Part shown: piece by piece, positions 1-7,503 of the stretch | Layout: every line of letters starts with the position of its first letter | Position numbering within the stretch: the stretch's first letter is position 1 | Assembly: GCA_910587655.1 (NCBI GenBank) | Contig: CAJUND010000024.1 | Coordinates: forward strand, 1 to 47,755 | DNA length: 47,755 nt | From: an uncultured Agathobacter sp. | GTDB lineage: Bacteria > Bacillota > Clostridia > Lachnospirales > Lachnospiraceae | Direction: 5' to 3' | Notes under the pieces: generated by a model | The model's input: the letters and a program-made list of their open reading frames with translations, nothing else | Database searches by the model: none | Told to the model about the DNA's origin: nothing | Position numbers and translations under genes: made by a program

Positions 1-78
1 GTGGAACGGTCAAAGGCATTAGAACAGGCAGAAAGGGCAAAGAAACGCCCGAAACATACCTTTGAAATGAGCCGATAG
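1..78 (+). CDS. C-terminal tail of a cut-off gene, possibly a mobilisation/relaxase protein
   Basis: The reading frame is open from the first base and stops at TAG 76-78, giving 25 residues rich in Lys, Arg, Glu and Ala that end in HTFEMSR. A basic helical tail directly before a small charged gene at the end of a mobile element would suit a relaxase or mobilisation protein. That is inference from position; no catalytic motif is inside the window. Confidence 0.4.
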   Translation: MERSKALEQAERAKKRPKHTFEMSR

Positions 79-97
79 GAAAGGAGATTGATAGGAT

Positions 98-412
98 ATG
101 ACGGATATGGAAAAGAAAGTTATGGTGCGGCTGTGTGCTAAAATCGTGGCAGAAACAGACCTTTACGAAACGGACAAGGAAGTGCAAAATCTGATAGACT
201 GGGTATGTCTTTCGGAGCAGATAAAGGAAAACAATAATACAATCCGCAATCTGACCGGGGAATATAAAAAGATAGAGCCGGATTGCCGGGAGGGAGTGCG
301 GGCGCAGTTGGAGCGCATGAAAGAACTCTGCAAAGAGCGCAATAATCTGTATGAGAAGCAGAATGACTTGAAAGGGCAGAAGTGGAAAATAGAGAAATCG
401 TTAGAACGATAA
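98..412 (+). CDS. Small charged helical protein of a mobile element (hypothetical)
   Basis: A 104-residue protein I do not recognise. AAGGAG at 81-86 precedes the ATG. The sequence is almost all Glu, Lys, Arg, Asn and Leu, with a long predicted coiled coil from about residue 35 to the end, and no signal peptide or membrane segment. It starts 19 bases after the preceding stop, so the two are probably co-transcribed. Small coiled-coil proteins are common beside relaxase genes of mobilizable elements, but no function can be assigned from the sequence. Confidence 0.55.
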   Translation: MTDMEKKVMVRLCAKIVAETDLYETDKEVQNLIDWVCLSEQIKENNNTIRNLTGEYKKIEPDCREGVRAQLERMKELCKERNNLYEKQNDLKGQKWKIEKSLER

Positions 413-517
413 TAAATGTGGGGTGCGGTGGTTGCTGCGCCCTATATTTTTGTGGTAAATGAGGAATAGAAGTGATATAATTAAATGAACAAATCGGTAT
501 ATGGAGGATTGATTATC

Positions 518-949
518 ATGATTCAATATAAAGATAAATTTTACTACACTAATGATATAAGTATTATAAGAACCCGCTATTTAGACGTAGTTAATCTTTT
601 AAAACAGTCCTATTGGGCAGATACAAGAGATGAAGAAACCATACGCTTATCAATAGAACATTCTTTGTGTTTTGGTATTCTTGATATAAAAAAGGACATT
701 ATCATAGCGTTTGCAAGAATCATAACGGATTATGCAACAATGTATTATGTGACTGATGTTATTGTGGATGAACGATATAGGAACCAAGGTTTAGGTAAAA
801 AATTTATTGAATACATTCTTAATGATGTACGCTTAAAAGGCTATGGTTTACTTACAACAAAAGATGCGCAGGATTTTTATTCAAAATATGGATTCAAAAT
901 TTGCCAAGAAACATGTATGTGTAAATTGGGATATGCGGAGGTAATATAA
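518..949 (+). CDS. GNAT family N-acetyltransferase
   Basis: A 143-residue acetyltransferase that would move an acetyl group from acetyl-CoA to an unknown amine. The acetyl-CoA loop is visible as RNQGLGKKF (pattern R-x-x-G-x-G) after the strand TDVIVDERY, and the C-terminal part keeps the usual YSKYGFK motif. An upstream ATG at 485 is in frame, but GGAGG at 503-507 is correctly placed for the ATG at 518, which I chose. It is AT-rich, like the next two genes. Its TAA at 947-949 abuts the TTG start of the nitroreductase gene, so the two are translationally coupled. Cargo of the mobile element is the likely role. Confidence 0.85.
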   Translation: MIQYKDKFYYTNDISIIRTRYLDVVNLLKQSYWADTRDEETIRLSIEHSLCFGILDIKKDIIIAFARIITDYATMYYVTDVIVDERYRNQGLGKKFIEYILNDVRLKGYGLLTTKDAQDFYSKYGFKICQETCMCKLGYAEVI

Positions 950-1498
950 TTGAATGTATATAAAACAATTAACAAAAGGCATAGTTACAGAGGTAAGTAT
1001 AAATCTGATACTGTTCCCAGAGAAGATTTAATAACAATAATGAAAGCGGGACTGAACGCTCCGTCAGGCTGCAATAAGCAAACAACAAGTCTAATAGCAG
1101 TTGATGATAAAGATGTATTGAAAAAACTACATAAAGTTATAAACCCACCAGTTGGAGAAACGGCTCCCGCTATAATATGCGTTTTAACACAAAGACTACC
1201 TGCATACAGGGAAAAGTGCTTTGCGGTTCAAGATTATTCCGCTGCAATCGAAAATATGTTGTTAGCTATAGTTGAACTCGGATATCAGAGCTGTTGGTAT
1301 GAAGGACACATCACTGATGAAGATAAAATTGGTTATCAAATGGCTCAAATCTTAAACGTTCCCGACAACTTTGAGTTGGTGTGTTTTTTGCCTGTTGGTA
1401 TTGCCGAGACAGAACCAACTTTACCTAAGAAGCGAACTTTTGAGGAACGAGCATGGTTTAATGCCTTTCCGAATAATCAAAATGAATCAGTTCCTTAA
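950..1498 (+). CDS. Nitroreductase family FMN-dependent oxidoreductase
   Basis: A 182-residue protein of the nitroreductase fold, which uses FMN and NAD(P)H to reduce nitro compounds, quinones or similar acceptors in the cytoplasm. The N-terminal INKRHSYRGKY carries the family's R-(R/H)-S-x-R FMN phosphate motif. NAPSGCNKQ is the second flavin contact, and AIENMLLAIVELGYQSCW is the usual core helix. The start is TTG, placed by AGGAGG at 937-942 that lies inside the preceding gene. The last codons (…ESVP, stop) form part of a repeat found again at 5865. The substrate is not predictable. Confidence 0.85.
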   Translation: MNVYKTINKRHSYRGKYKSDTVPREDLITIMKAGLNAPSGCNKQTTSLIAVDDKDVLKKLHKVINPPVGETAPAIICVLTQRLPAYREKCFAVQDYSAAIENMLLAIVELGYQSCWYEGHITDEDKIGYQMAQILNVPDNFELVCFLPVGIAETEPTLPKKRTFEERAWFNAFPNNQNESVP

Positions 1499-1521
1499 AA
1501 ATCATCAAATCACAATCGGGA
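1488..1521 (+). repeat. Cassette-boundary repeat, copy 1
   Basis: The motif CAGTTCCTTAAAAATC, then two variable bases, then CAAATCACAATCGGGA recurs at 5865-5901. The CCTTAAAA-to-GGGA core differs at only two of 28 positions; the second copy has extra bases just upstream of it. Here it overlaps the nitroreductase stop codon and ends 18 bases before the next ATG. In both copies it sits between the end of one frame and the ribosome site of an unrelated gene. Confidence 0.7.
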
Positions 1522-1539
1522 TTTAGGAGAGAAAAAAAT

Positions 1540-1908
1540 ATGAAAGCAGATGTCATTAAGAAATATTTTCAGTCTTGGATAGATAAGGATATTGAGATTG
1601 TAAAGCAGACTTTTTCTGAAAATGCTTTGTATAGTGAATGCTATGGTCCGGAATATCATGGCTTATCACAAATTGCAATGTGGTTTGAAGATTGGCATAA
1701 TAAAGGACAAGTATTGGAATGGACAATTAAGCGAATATTAGAACTAAATCAAACGTTAATTGTTGAATGGTATTTTAAATGCAATTATGATGGCAGGGTA
1801 GATGACTTTGATGGTGTTACAATAGCAGACTTTGATAATGATATGAAGATATTAAAATTATGTGAATTTCAGTCGAAGGCAGAACACTACTATCCATATG
1901 AATCATGA
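1540..1908 (+). CDS. SnoaL/NTF2-like domain protein
   Basis: A 122-residue single-domain protein with the NTF2-like cone fold of SnoaL and ketosteroid-isomerase relatives. The start IKKYFQSWIDKDIEIVKQTFSENALYSE is the typical first helix-strand pattern, followed by YHGLSQIAMWFEDW and a strand VEWYFKCNY. Such proteins are isomerases, hydrolases or binding proteins for small hydrophobic ligands, and the ligand cannot be told here. TTAGGAGAG at 1523-1531 is the ribosome site. It is AT-rich, like the two genes before it, and is the last gene before the element's end. Confidence 0.75.
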   Translation: MKADVIKKYFQSWIDKDIEIVKQTFSENALYSECYGPEYHGLSQIAMWFEDWHNKGQVLEWTIKRILELNQTLIVEWYFKCNYDGRVDDFDGVTIADFDNDMKILKLCEFQSKAEHYYPYES

Positions 1909-2000
1909 TACAAATATGTTTAAAGAACAATGAAATTCCAGTTTGTTGATTAGAGTGGTGGAGGACAATGAATTGATATTTTCCTTGTTAATGATATTTA

Positions 2001-2022
2001 TACATGGTGCTAGCACCATGTA
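2001..2022. repeat. 22-bp perfect palindrome
   Basis: TACATGGTGCTAGCACCATG followed by TA reads identically on both strands. It has no spacer and no following T-run, so it is more likely a protein-binding site or cruciform than a terminator. Confidence 0.6.
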
Positions 2023-2051
2023 ATAAGAGTAGATAAGGAGAAAATCATTTT

Positions 2052-2070
2052 GGTGCCAAAACGGTGCCAA
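2052..2070. repeat. Tandem GGTGCCAA motif, with a diverged copy at 2311-2328
   Basis: GGTGCCAAAACGGTGCCAA contains two GGTGCCAA boxes. A related GGTGTCAAAACGACGCCA lies at 2311-2328 (15 of 18 matching), on the other side of the tuf fragment. These could be recombinase arm sites flanking the attachment site; unproven. Confidence 0.35.
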
Positions 2071-2172
2071 GAAATCATGCAAATAAAAATACGCCATACA
2101 AAAACAACGATTTTACGCTGTTTTCCGCAATAAAAAGCATAGAAAATACCACAAAGAACGCTATTCAAATAC

Positions 2173-2226
2173 CGTGAGGGTGGACGTACAGTTGGATCTG
2201 GACGTGTTGCTACAATTACTGAGTAA
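2173..2226 (+). pseudogene. tuf: Displaced 3' end of the EF-Tu gene (attachment-site remnant)
   Basis: The frame encodes REGGRTVGSGRVATITE and then TAA at 2224-2226. This is the C-terminal strand of elongation factor Tu, whose bacterial ending is typically REGGRTVG-x-G. Upstream of 2173 the similarity stops abruptly, and downstream there is a strong terminator, as expected after a tuf gene. The simplest reading is that an element integrated in the 3' end of tuf, restored the gene at its far (left) end outside this window, and left the original 3' tip here. A chromosomal rearrangement that truncated tuf would look the same. Confidence 0.75.
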
Positions 2227-2248
2227 TTTAAATTTTGCTTGAATTTAT

Positions 2249-2280
2249 AGGGCTTTCCGAGAAATCGGGGAGCCCTTTTT
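2249..2280 (+). terminator. Rho-independent terminator (of tuf)
   Basis: GGGCTTTCCGA, the tetraloop GAAA, then TCGGGGAGCCC and TTTTT. The 11-bp stem includes two G-U pairs. It lies 22 bases past the EF-Tu stop. Confidence 0.85.
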
Positions 2281-2621
2281 GAAACTTTGTAACAGTGAAA
2301 AGTTGTAAGAGGTGTCAAAACGACGCCATAAATTTCTTTTCTTGCGCAAGGCAAAGCCAATTTTGGGAGAGAGTGAGGTCACAGTTAGAACGATAAGAAA
2401 GATTGAGATAAGGCGGTTGCTATGCCTCATAGATGAGTTGTTAATGGGAAATAAGAGTGGTACAATTAATTTGCCAAGGCTAAATTTGATGGTGCAAACA
2501 TAATGAGTCATATTATCCAAGAATGGTACGAAAAAAAGTATAACATTGATGAGATAAGGCAATGGAGAATGGGTCTTGTGTAAAAATAAGACGGAATCAT
2601 ACAGTGTATAAGGAAGGAATT
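2281..2621. other. Degenerate stretch with two tiny linked frames
   Basis: A frame at 2312-2503 (63 residues, basic) and one at 2503-2583 (26 residues, starting MSHIIQEWYEKKYNID) meet at TAATG, as coupled genes do. Neither has a clear ribosome site or a recognisable domain. They are probably fragments of older mobile-element genes. Nothing else is visible before the CHAP gene. Confidence 0.3.
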
Positions 2622-3131
2622 ATGTGCGATAGGACCAAGTTGGCAGTTATAGCGAGAGAAGAAGCTGGAAAACCGTACATTGGAAGAATGAATAATTGCG
2701 TGACAAATATACAAGATATAGTTGCACTGTTTCCAAAATGGTCTGTAGACGAGGCTAATGGGCTTTGGTGTGCGGCATTTGTATATCATTGTGTCATATT
2801 AGCAGGATTCAAAATTCCTGTTCGTCCAAAAGAATCCTCTTGTTCTCTTGCTGGCTGTGTGGCTTGGGAAGAGTGGGCACAAGCAGATAACCGTATTGAA
2901 TACTATAGTGGGAATGACAACATTTTTAAGCCTGGGGTTGGGGATATCGTTCTATTTGACAAGGTATTCAATAATATGGCTCATGACCATATTGGAATTG
3001 TACTTGAAAATTATGATAATTATATTATAACTGCAGAGGGAAATGTTGAAAATGTCTCTCGGATATTAGAACGTAAAAAGAACAGTCATATTCGTGCGTA
3101 TATTCGTATCCCCGATAATTTTTCGTATTAA
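2622..3131 (+). CDS. CHAP-like cysteine amidohydrolase/peptidase
   Basis: A 169-residue protein of the CHAP (NlpC/P60-like) superfamily, which cleaves peptidoglycan peptides or amides. The catalytic Cys is in GLWCAAFVYHC, which starts the first helix. The His-containing strand is HDHIGIVLE, followed by ITAEGNVEN, the usual Asn/Glu polar position. There is no signal peptide or binding module, so it would act in the cytoplasm or be exported by another route. AAGGAAGG just upstream supports the ATG at 2622 rather than the in-frame ATG at 2562. It stands alone between gene fragments. Confidence 0.75.
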   Translation: MCDRTKLAVIAREEAGKPYIGRMNNCVTNIQDIVALFPKWSVDEANGLWCAAFVYHCVILAGFKIPVRPKESSCSLAGCVAWEEWAQADNRIEYYSGNDNIFKPGVGDIVLFDKVFNNMAHDHIGIVLENYDNYIITAEGNVENVSRILERKKNSHIRAYIRIPDNFSY

Positions 3132-3175
3132 GACGGCTTTTATTATTTTTAAAATATAAAAAGAAGAACAATGAA

Positions 3176-3316
3176 ATGTTGGGGATTAGAATAGCAACAG
3201 CCGCTGATGAAGAAAATATATTACAATATTGTAAATATATTGGTGGAAAAACGGATAATTTGACTTTTGGTCCAGAGGATGTATTTATAACGCTTGAAAT
3301 AGAGCAGGAATTTTAG
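3176..3316 (+). pseudogene. N-terminal fragment of a GNAT acetyltransferase
   Basis: The 46-codon frame reads IRIATAADEENILQYCKYIG, then GGKTDNLTFGPED, then ends at TAG 3314-3316. This is the start of a GNAT protein of the kind whose first helix carries the GG(K/E)(T/S)DNL(T/S)FG motif. The acetyl-CoA-binding half is absent, cut off where the M20 gene's leader begins. A clear remnant. Confidence 0.65.
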
Positions 3317-3343
3317 ATGTTGTAAACCAAGGAGGTACTTGCT

Positions 3344-4518
3344 ATGGATTTATATAAGCGAGCTTTGGAACTGCGTGAGGAAACGGTCGCCCACCGCCGC
3401 TGGCTGCACAGCCATGCAGAGGTCGGGCTTAATATGCCGAAGGCGCAGGCATATGTTATGGAGCAGTTGAAAAACTATGGACTTGAGCCGCGTCCCTGCG
3501 GGCATGGCGTGACCGCCGAGCTGGGGAGAAAAGGGGGCAGGACGCTTCTGCTCCGGGCAGATATGGATGCGCTGCCCATGCCGGAGAGAGCGGCGAGGAC
3601 TTTGCATGTCCAACTGGAACTGAGGCACATGCCTGTGGTCACGATTTCCATGCTGCCATGCTGCTGACGGCGGCGAAGATACTGAAAGAAGCGGAGCCAT
3701 TACTGGCTGGCAGAGTCCGGTTCATGTTCCAGACCGCCGAAGAGACTTTTGAGGGGGCGAAGGATATGCTGGCGAACGGGATACTGGAAGGCGTGGACGG
3801 GGCTTTGGCTTTTCATGTCGGCTCCGGCAGATTGCCGGTGGGGCAGTTCATGTATAACAGCGGAGGGACGATGATGTACTCCGTGGACGGCTTTCGTATT
3901 ACCGTTCGGGGCCGGGGCGCTCACGGTGCCTATCCCCACAGTTCGATTGACCCCATCAACATCGGTGTTCACATCTATCTTGCCCTGGAAGCACTGATTG
4001 CCCGCGAGGCGGATCCGGGTAAAGCCTGTGTACTGACTATCGGTAATTTTTCTGCAGGTTCGGCTCCTAATATCATTCCGGACACCGCTGTCCTCCAGGG
4101 CACGTTGCGTACCAACGACCGGAGCGAACGCGAGAAGCTGGTCCGGCGGCTGGGAGAGGTTTCCCAAAAGACAGCGGAGGTGTACGGTGGTTTGGCAGAG
4201 ATTGAGATGATTTCTGAGGTTCCGCCGCTGGTCTGTAATCCTGTGATGACAGAAGAAATGGTGGGTTATATACAGGAGCTGCCAATTCCCGGTCTGACCC
4301 CTGTTCCCAATATGTCCGCAAGCGCCTCTGAGGATTTTGCCACGATTGCAGAGAAAGTTCCCAGTGTATTCATGTATCTCTCCGCCGGGTATATGGATGA
4401 ACGGGGGGATGCCCCGGCCCACAACCCCAAGGTCCGGTTCAACGAAGAGGTCTGCCCGGTCGGTTCCGCCTGCCTGGCGCACTGCGCGGTCCGGTGGCTG
4501 GAGAATCATCATAAATGA
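3344..4518 (+). pseudogene. M20-family amidohydrolase (hippurate/N-acyl-amino-acid type), frameshifted
   Basis: In frame 1 (3344-3667) and then another frame (to 4518), this is one M20D metallopeptidase of about 391 residues that would hydrolyse N-acyl amino acids in the cytoplasm with a two-metal site. Visible motifs are WLHSHAEVG, LLLRADMDALPMPE, then after the shift HACGHDFHAAMLL and TAEETFEGA. One G is missing near 3583-3590: GAGAGAGC stands where GAGGAGAGC would keep the frame. AAGGAGG precedes the start. The gene is visibly more GC-rich than both neighbours, which suggests separate acquisition. If the base loss is a sequencing error, the gene is intact. Confidence 0.8.
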
Positions 4519-4556
4519 ATTTTAATATGTATAGAGAACTTTATTTGGAGAAATAC

Positions 4557-5237
4557 ATGATAAAAGCTTTATTTTTTGACTTTTATGGTACAATTGTGCA
4601 TGAAGACGGCGTGGTAATTGATGAAATTACAACTATTATCAGCAAATCTGGAGACGGTGCGAATAAGTCAACCATTAGCAGCAATTGGTGGAAAGTATTT
4701 CAGGAATTGTATATGAATTCTTTTGGTAATAATTTTAAAACCCAAAAAGAATTGGAAATAAAATCGCTTGAAATGACATTAAAGAAATTTGAATCTAATG
4801 CCAGTGCTAATGAATTGGGTCAAAAGATGTTCGAGCATTGGAGAAAACCCCCCATATTCGAAGATGCTGCAAATTTTTTGGAATCATGTAATATTCCGTA
4901 CTATATAGTGTCCAATATAGATACCGATGACGTTATAGCTGCAATCCATTATCACGGTTTAACTCCTGTTAAGATATTCACGAGTGAAGATGCGAAATCC
5001 TATAAACCCCGCGCAGAATTATTTGAAATGGCTTTGAAAGAAACCAATTTGAGTCCGCAAGAGGTAGTGCATATTGGCGACTCCTTAAATAGCGATATTA
5101 TAGGGGCATCCAATTTAGGAATCAATACGATCTGGATGAATCGAAATAAAAAAGAAATTCCCGATGGGGTAGTAGCTGTAGTAAATTTCACTGACATTCT
5201 GAATACACCTTTTTTCTCTTCTGTGAAAAACGGCTGA
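4557..5237 (+). CDS. HAD-superfamily hydrolase (haloacid dehalogenase-like)
   Basis: A 226-residue HAD hydrolase, probably a small-molecule phosphatase. All four motifs are visible: the nucleophile loop FFDFYGTIV, Ser in YYIVSNIDTD, Lys in KSYKPRAELF, and the acidic pair in VVHIGDSLNSDIIGA. The position two after the nucleophilic Asp is Tyr instead of Asp, as in L-2-haloacid dehalogenases (D-x-Y-G-T). Transferase to carbon-halogen substrates or an atypical phosphatase is therefore possible. An in-frame ATG at 4515 overlaps the M20 gene, but GGAG at 4547-4550 fits the ATG at 4557. It is AT-rich, unlike the gene before it. Confidence 0.85.
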   Translation: MIKALFFDFYGTIVHEDGVVIDEITTIISKSGDGANKSTISSNWWKVFQELYMNSFGNNFKTQKELEIKSLEMTLKKFESNASANELGQKMFEHWRKPPIFEDAANFLESCNIPYYIVSNIDTDDVIAAIHYHGLTPVKIFTSEDAKSYKPRAELFEMALKETNLSPQEVVHIGDSLNSDIIGASNLGINTIWMNRNKKEIPDGVVAVVNFTDILNTPFFSSVKNG

Positions 5238-5373
5238 ACGATAACTGATGAAAAGCTCAGAAAAAGGGGACTGGCAACGCAATGCCTGTACAATGAAAGT
5301 CGGGATATCAAAGCGTTGTGTGAAAATTATAATGACGAGTGATGGAGAGGTTGCAGATGGAGGGATAACTGAA

Positions 5374-5805
5374 ATGACAAAAGTGAAATTTTATGAAAAC
5401 ATAGAGGATGAACTGCTTAAATTTGCTGTGATACTATCAAAAACACAGAATAAATATGTGTTTTGCAAACATAAGGATAGAGATACATGGGAAGTACCCG
5501 GAGGTCACCGGGAGAGTCAGGAAAATATAATAGATACAGCAAAACGGGAATTGTATGAGGAAACAGGCGCTTTGGAATTTGATATAGAACCTGTCTGCGT
5601 ATATTCCGTTACAGCGCCTGATAATTTGAACCAAGGAGATGAATCTTTTGGAATGTTGTTCTTTGCCGATATCAAATGTTTTGAAACAGAGTTACATAGT
5701 GAAATTGAGAAAATCACCATAATGGATGGATTGCCGGAAAGGTGGACATATCCTGATATCCAACCGCATTTGATTAGCGAAGCAAAGAGGCGGGGCTATT
5801 TATAA
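5374..5805 (+). CDS. NUDIX hydrolase
   Basis: A 143-residue NUDIX enzyme that hydrolyses a nucleoside diphosphate linked to another group. The Nudix box is complete, running from GGHRESQE through REL to YEETGA (G-x5-E-x7-R-E-U-x-E-E-x-G-U). The C-terminal RWTYPDIQPHLI is shared with NUDIX proteins near nucleotide-repair genes. GGAGGG at 5359-5364 sets the start at the ATG 5374. A longer in-frame start at 5248 would add 42 residues unlike the family. The bases upstream, in another frame, read LRKRGLATQCLY and may be the tail of an older GNAT gene. Confidence 0.85.
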   Translation: MTKVKFYENIEDELLKFAVILSKTQNKYVFCKHKDRDTWEVPGGHRESQENIIDTAKRELYEETGALEFDIEPVCVYSVTAPDNLNQGDESFGMLFFADIKCFETELHSEIEKITIMDGLPERWTYPDIQPHLISEAKRRGYL

Positions 5806-5864
5806 AATGAAAGGAATTTTCTTATGGGAAAATTCAGAGCAGGGAGTGTTTTTTAATCCTGTTG

Positions 5865-5901
5865 CAGTTTTCCCTTAAAAATCGCCAAATCACAATCGGG
5901 A
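5865..5901 (+). repeat. Cassette-boundary repeat, copy 2
   Basis: CAGTTTTCCCTTAAAAATC, GC, CAAATCACAATCGGGA matches copy 1 at 1488-1521. The upstream part again contains the stop codon of a short frame (5807-5878, 23 residues, unrecognised) and the downstream end is 15 bases before the next ATG. Confidence 0.7.
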
Positions 5902-5916
5902 ATTGGAAGAAATACT

Positions 5917-6696
5917 ATGTCTAAAATTATATTTATAGAAGGCGTTTCCGGAGTGGGAAAAACTACCGTGGTGAAAGCTCTGCAAAAGTGGTTGCAAGCT
6001 GACGGATATACCATGGAAAGCTACGTTGAGTCTGACTTTACCAATCCAATAGATTTTTATTGCACGGCGTATTTCCCTAATGAGCGATATTAAAATTTGT
6101 GTCAAAACCACCCCGAACAGATTGCTCAAATTAAGCGGTATTCGATTCCTGCGGGAGAGGTAACTCTTGTGGGGTATTTTGACGGGGACACACCACTGTT
6201 TTCAGGAAGCTTGCTAGGCGAACTACGCGATATGAAGTTTTGCTATCATCCGACACATCTTGTGTCCCTGGACGATTACTCAGGGGCGTATCAGGCAGTA
6301 TGGGAAAATTTTGACAAGTTGGTTGACGGCTCTGTGGAATACTACATTTTTGACGGCTCGCTTTTGCATCATCCACTGAATGATATGATCAGAAACTACA
6401 GTGTTTCAATGGAGCAGGCTGCTGTGCATGTTGAGATGTTATTGAAGTGTTTAAAGAAAACTTTTGCAAGCGTTTTTTACCTTTTCGCGGAGGATGTGGC
6501 AGGGCAGCTGCTCCTTGCACGTCAAAACCGTTGGCAGGCATCGCCCGATAATACTGCTGTTTCTTTTTGGAAAAAGCGGCGGAAATATGATGACTATGTG
6601 TTAAACCGTTCTGTTCCGACTTATCATATGATGAATGTATCCCAATGGGGTTATGAGATAATATTTGAAAAAGTCATTTCAACAATACAGGAATGA
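5917..6696 (+). pseudogene. P-loop nucleoside/nucleotide kinase-like gene with an internal stop
   Basis: The frame opens with MSKIIFIEGVSGVGKTT, a clean Walker A as in thymidylate-kinase-like and AAA_33 proteins. It continues to codon 58, meets TAA at 6091-6093, and resumes in the same frame to 6696. The second part keeps family-like features such as YYIFDGSLLHHPLNDM and a lid-like RQNRWQ. Both halves belong together (259 codons), so a single nonsense change, for example CAA to TAA, explains the break. GGAAGA before the ATG is the ribosome site. The downstream part could only be made from an internal TTG at 6097, without the P-loop. Confidence 0.7.
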
Positions 6697-6760
6697 TTTT
6701 GGAATTATTGCTATAAATTCAAATTTGCCTTGTGAATCCGTGTTATTTGAGGGAATTTTA

Positions 6761-7222
6761 ATGAAAGAAGTAATTGCATATGAAATGTCATTTGATCAAA
6801 CATTAGAGTATCAGAATGATATATTTTGCGTTCCATTTCAGGAAAAATACTGGAATGAATATATGAAAATATATAATGAATGCTTTTATAAAATGAGAAA
6901 AGCGCTTGAAGTTGAGCCTTTAAATTTTTATTATGATTACTCTCAACTCAAAGATAAAATAAATGATATTTTCCTTTATTTGCAGAATGGAGTAATAGCA
7001 GGCGCTGTTTCCTGTTATGGAAATGAGTTAGATGATTTAATTGTGGAAAAATCGTTTCAAGGACAAGGAATAGGGCAAAAATTATTATTATGGGGAATGA
7101 ATTATATAAAAGGACAAGGGTATGAAGAAATTATTTTGCATGTAGCTGAATGGAATCAAAGTGCAGTGAAGTTGTATCTGAAAAATGGATTTAGTATCAA
7201 GAAAAAAGAAAAGGCGGGATAA
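6761..7222 (+). CDS. GNAT family N-acetyltransferase
   Basis: A 153-residue acetyltransferase. The acetyl-CoA loop is QGQGIGQKLL after the strand LDDLIVEKSF, and the C-terminal YLKNGFSIKKKEKAG is the usual last strand. AWNQ-like AEWNQSAVKLY is the conserved helix before it. I chose the ATG at 6761; the longer in-frame start at 6665 lies inside the preceding gene and adds residues not typical of the fold. The ribosome site is weak (GAGGG). The gene is AT-rich. The substrate is unknown. Confidence 0.75.
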   Translation: MKEVIAYEMSFDQTLEYQNDIFCVPFQEKYWNEYMKIYNECFYKMRKALEVEPLNFYYDYSQLKDKINDIFLYLQNGVIAGAVSCYGNELDDLIVEKSFQGQGIGQKLLLWGMNYIKGQGYEEIILHVAEWNQSAVKLYLKNGFSIKKKEKAG

Positions 7223-7250
7223 AATATGCATATCATGCTTAAAACCGCAG

Positions 7251-7463
7251 ACTGCAGTCTACATACAGGATTTAGATGTTTTAGAGTGTGAGAGGAACAA
7301 AGGAATTGGAACACTTCTGATAAAGGCCAGCAGGGAATATGGAAAACGAAGAGGGGCAGATTTTATTAGAACACAGGTTTTTCCACAAAATATTGATGGT
7401 ATGAGGTTCTATGAAAAAAATGGCTTTTGTGAAATGATGAAAACGATTGAGAGCCAGCTTTGA
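7251..7463 (+). pseudogene. C-terminal fragment of another GNAT acetyltransferase
   Basis: The frame encodes VYIQDLDVLECERNKGIG and then the helix KASREYGKRRGADFI and the terminal RFYEKNGF motif. This is the acetyl-CoA-binding half of a GNAT protein. The first half is missing, and the frame runs back into the tail of the preceding acetyltransferase without a start of its own. A remnant left by recombination between cassettes. Confidence 0.65.
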
Positions 7464-7503
7464 TTATCAGAAATTACTGAAGGAACTAAAGGAAGACTTT
7501 AAA

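Larger units (their letters stand above)
1909..2172. other. Gene-free end of the integrated element
   Basis: No credible gene. The stretch holds a 22-bp perfect palindrome (2001-2022) and a doubled GGTGCCAA motif (2052-2070), then AT-rich sequence that runs into the EF-Tu 3' end. Short repeats just inside the boundary are what recombinase arm or directionality-factor sites look like, but that reading is inference. Confidence 0.45.

Noticed and set aside
3700..4512. Long minus-strand open frame (270 codons) opposite the M20 gene
   Set aside because: It is the antisense shadow of a GC-rich coding region; the plus strand carries all metal-site motifs of the M20 family.
5248..5373. N-terminal extension of the NUDIX protein
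   Set aside because: GGAGGG at 5359-5364 points to ATG 5374, and the extra residues are not NUDIX-like.
6097..6696. Separate gene starting at TTG 6097
   Set aside because: It is in the same frame as the P-loop part before the TAA at 6091-6093 and has no ribosome site; the two are one interrupted gene.
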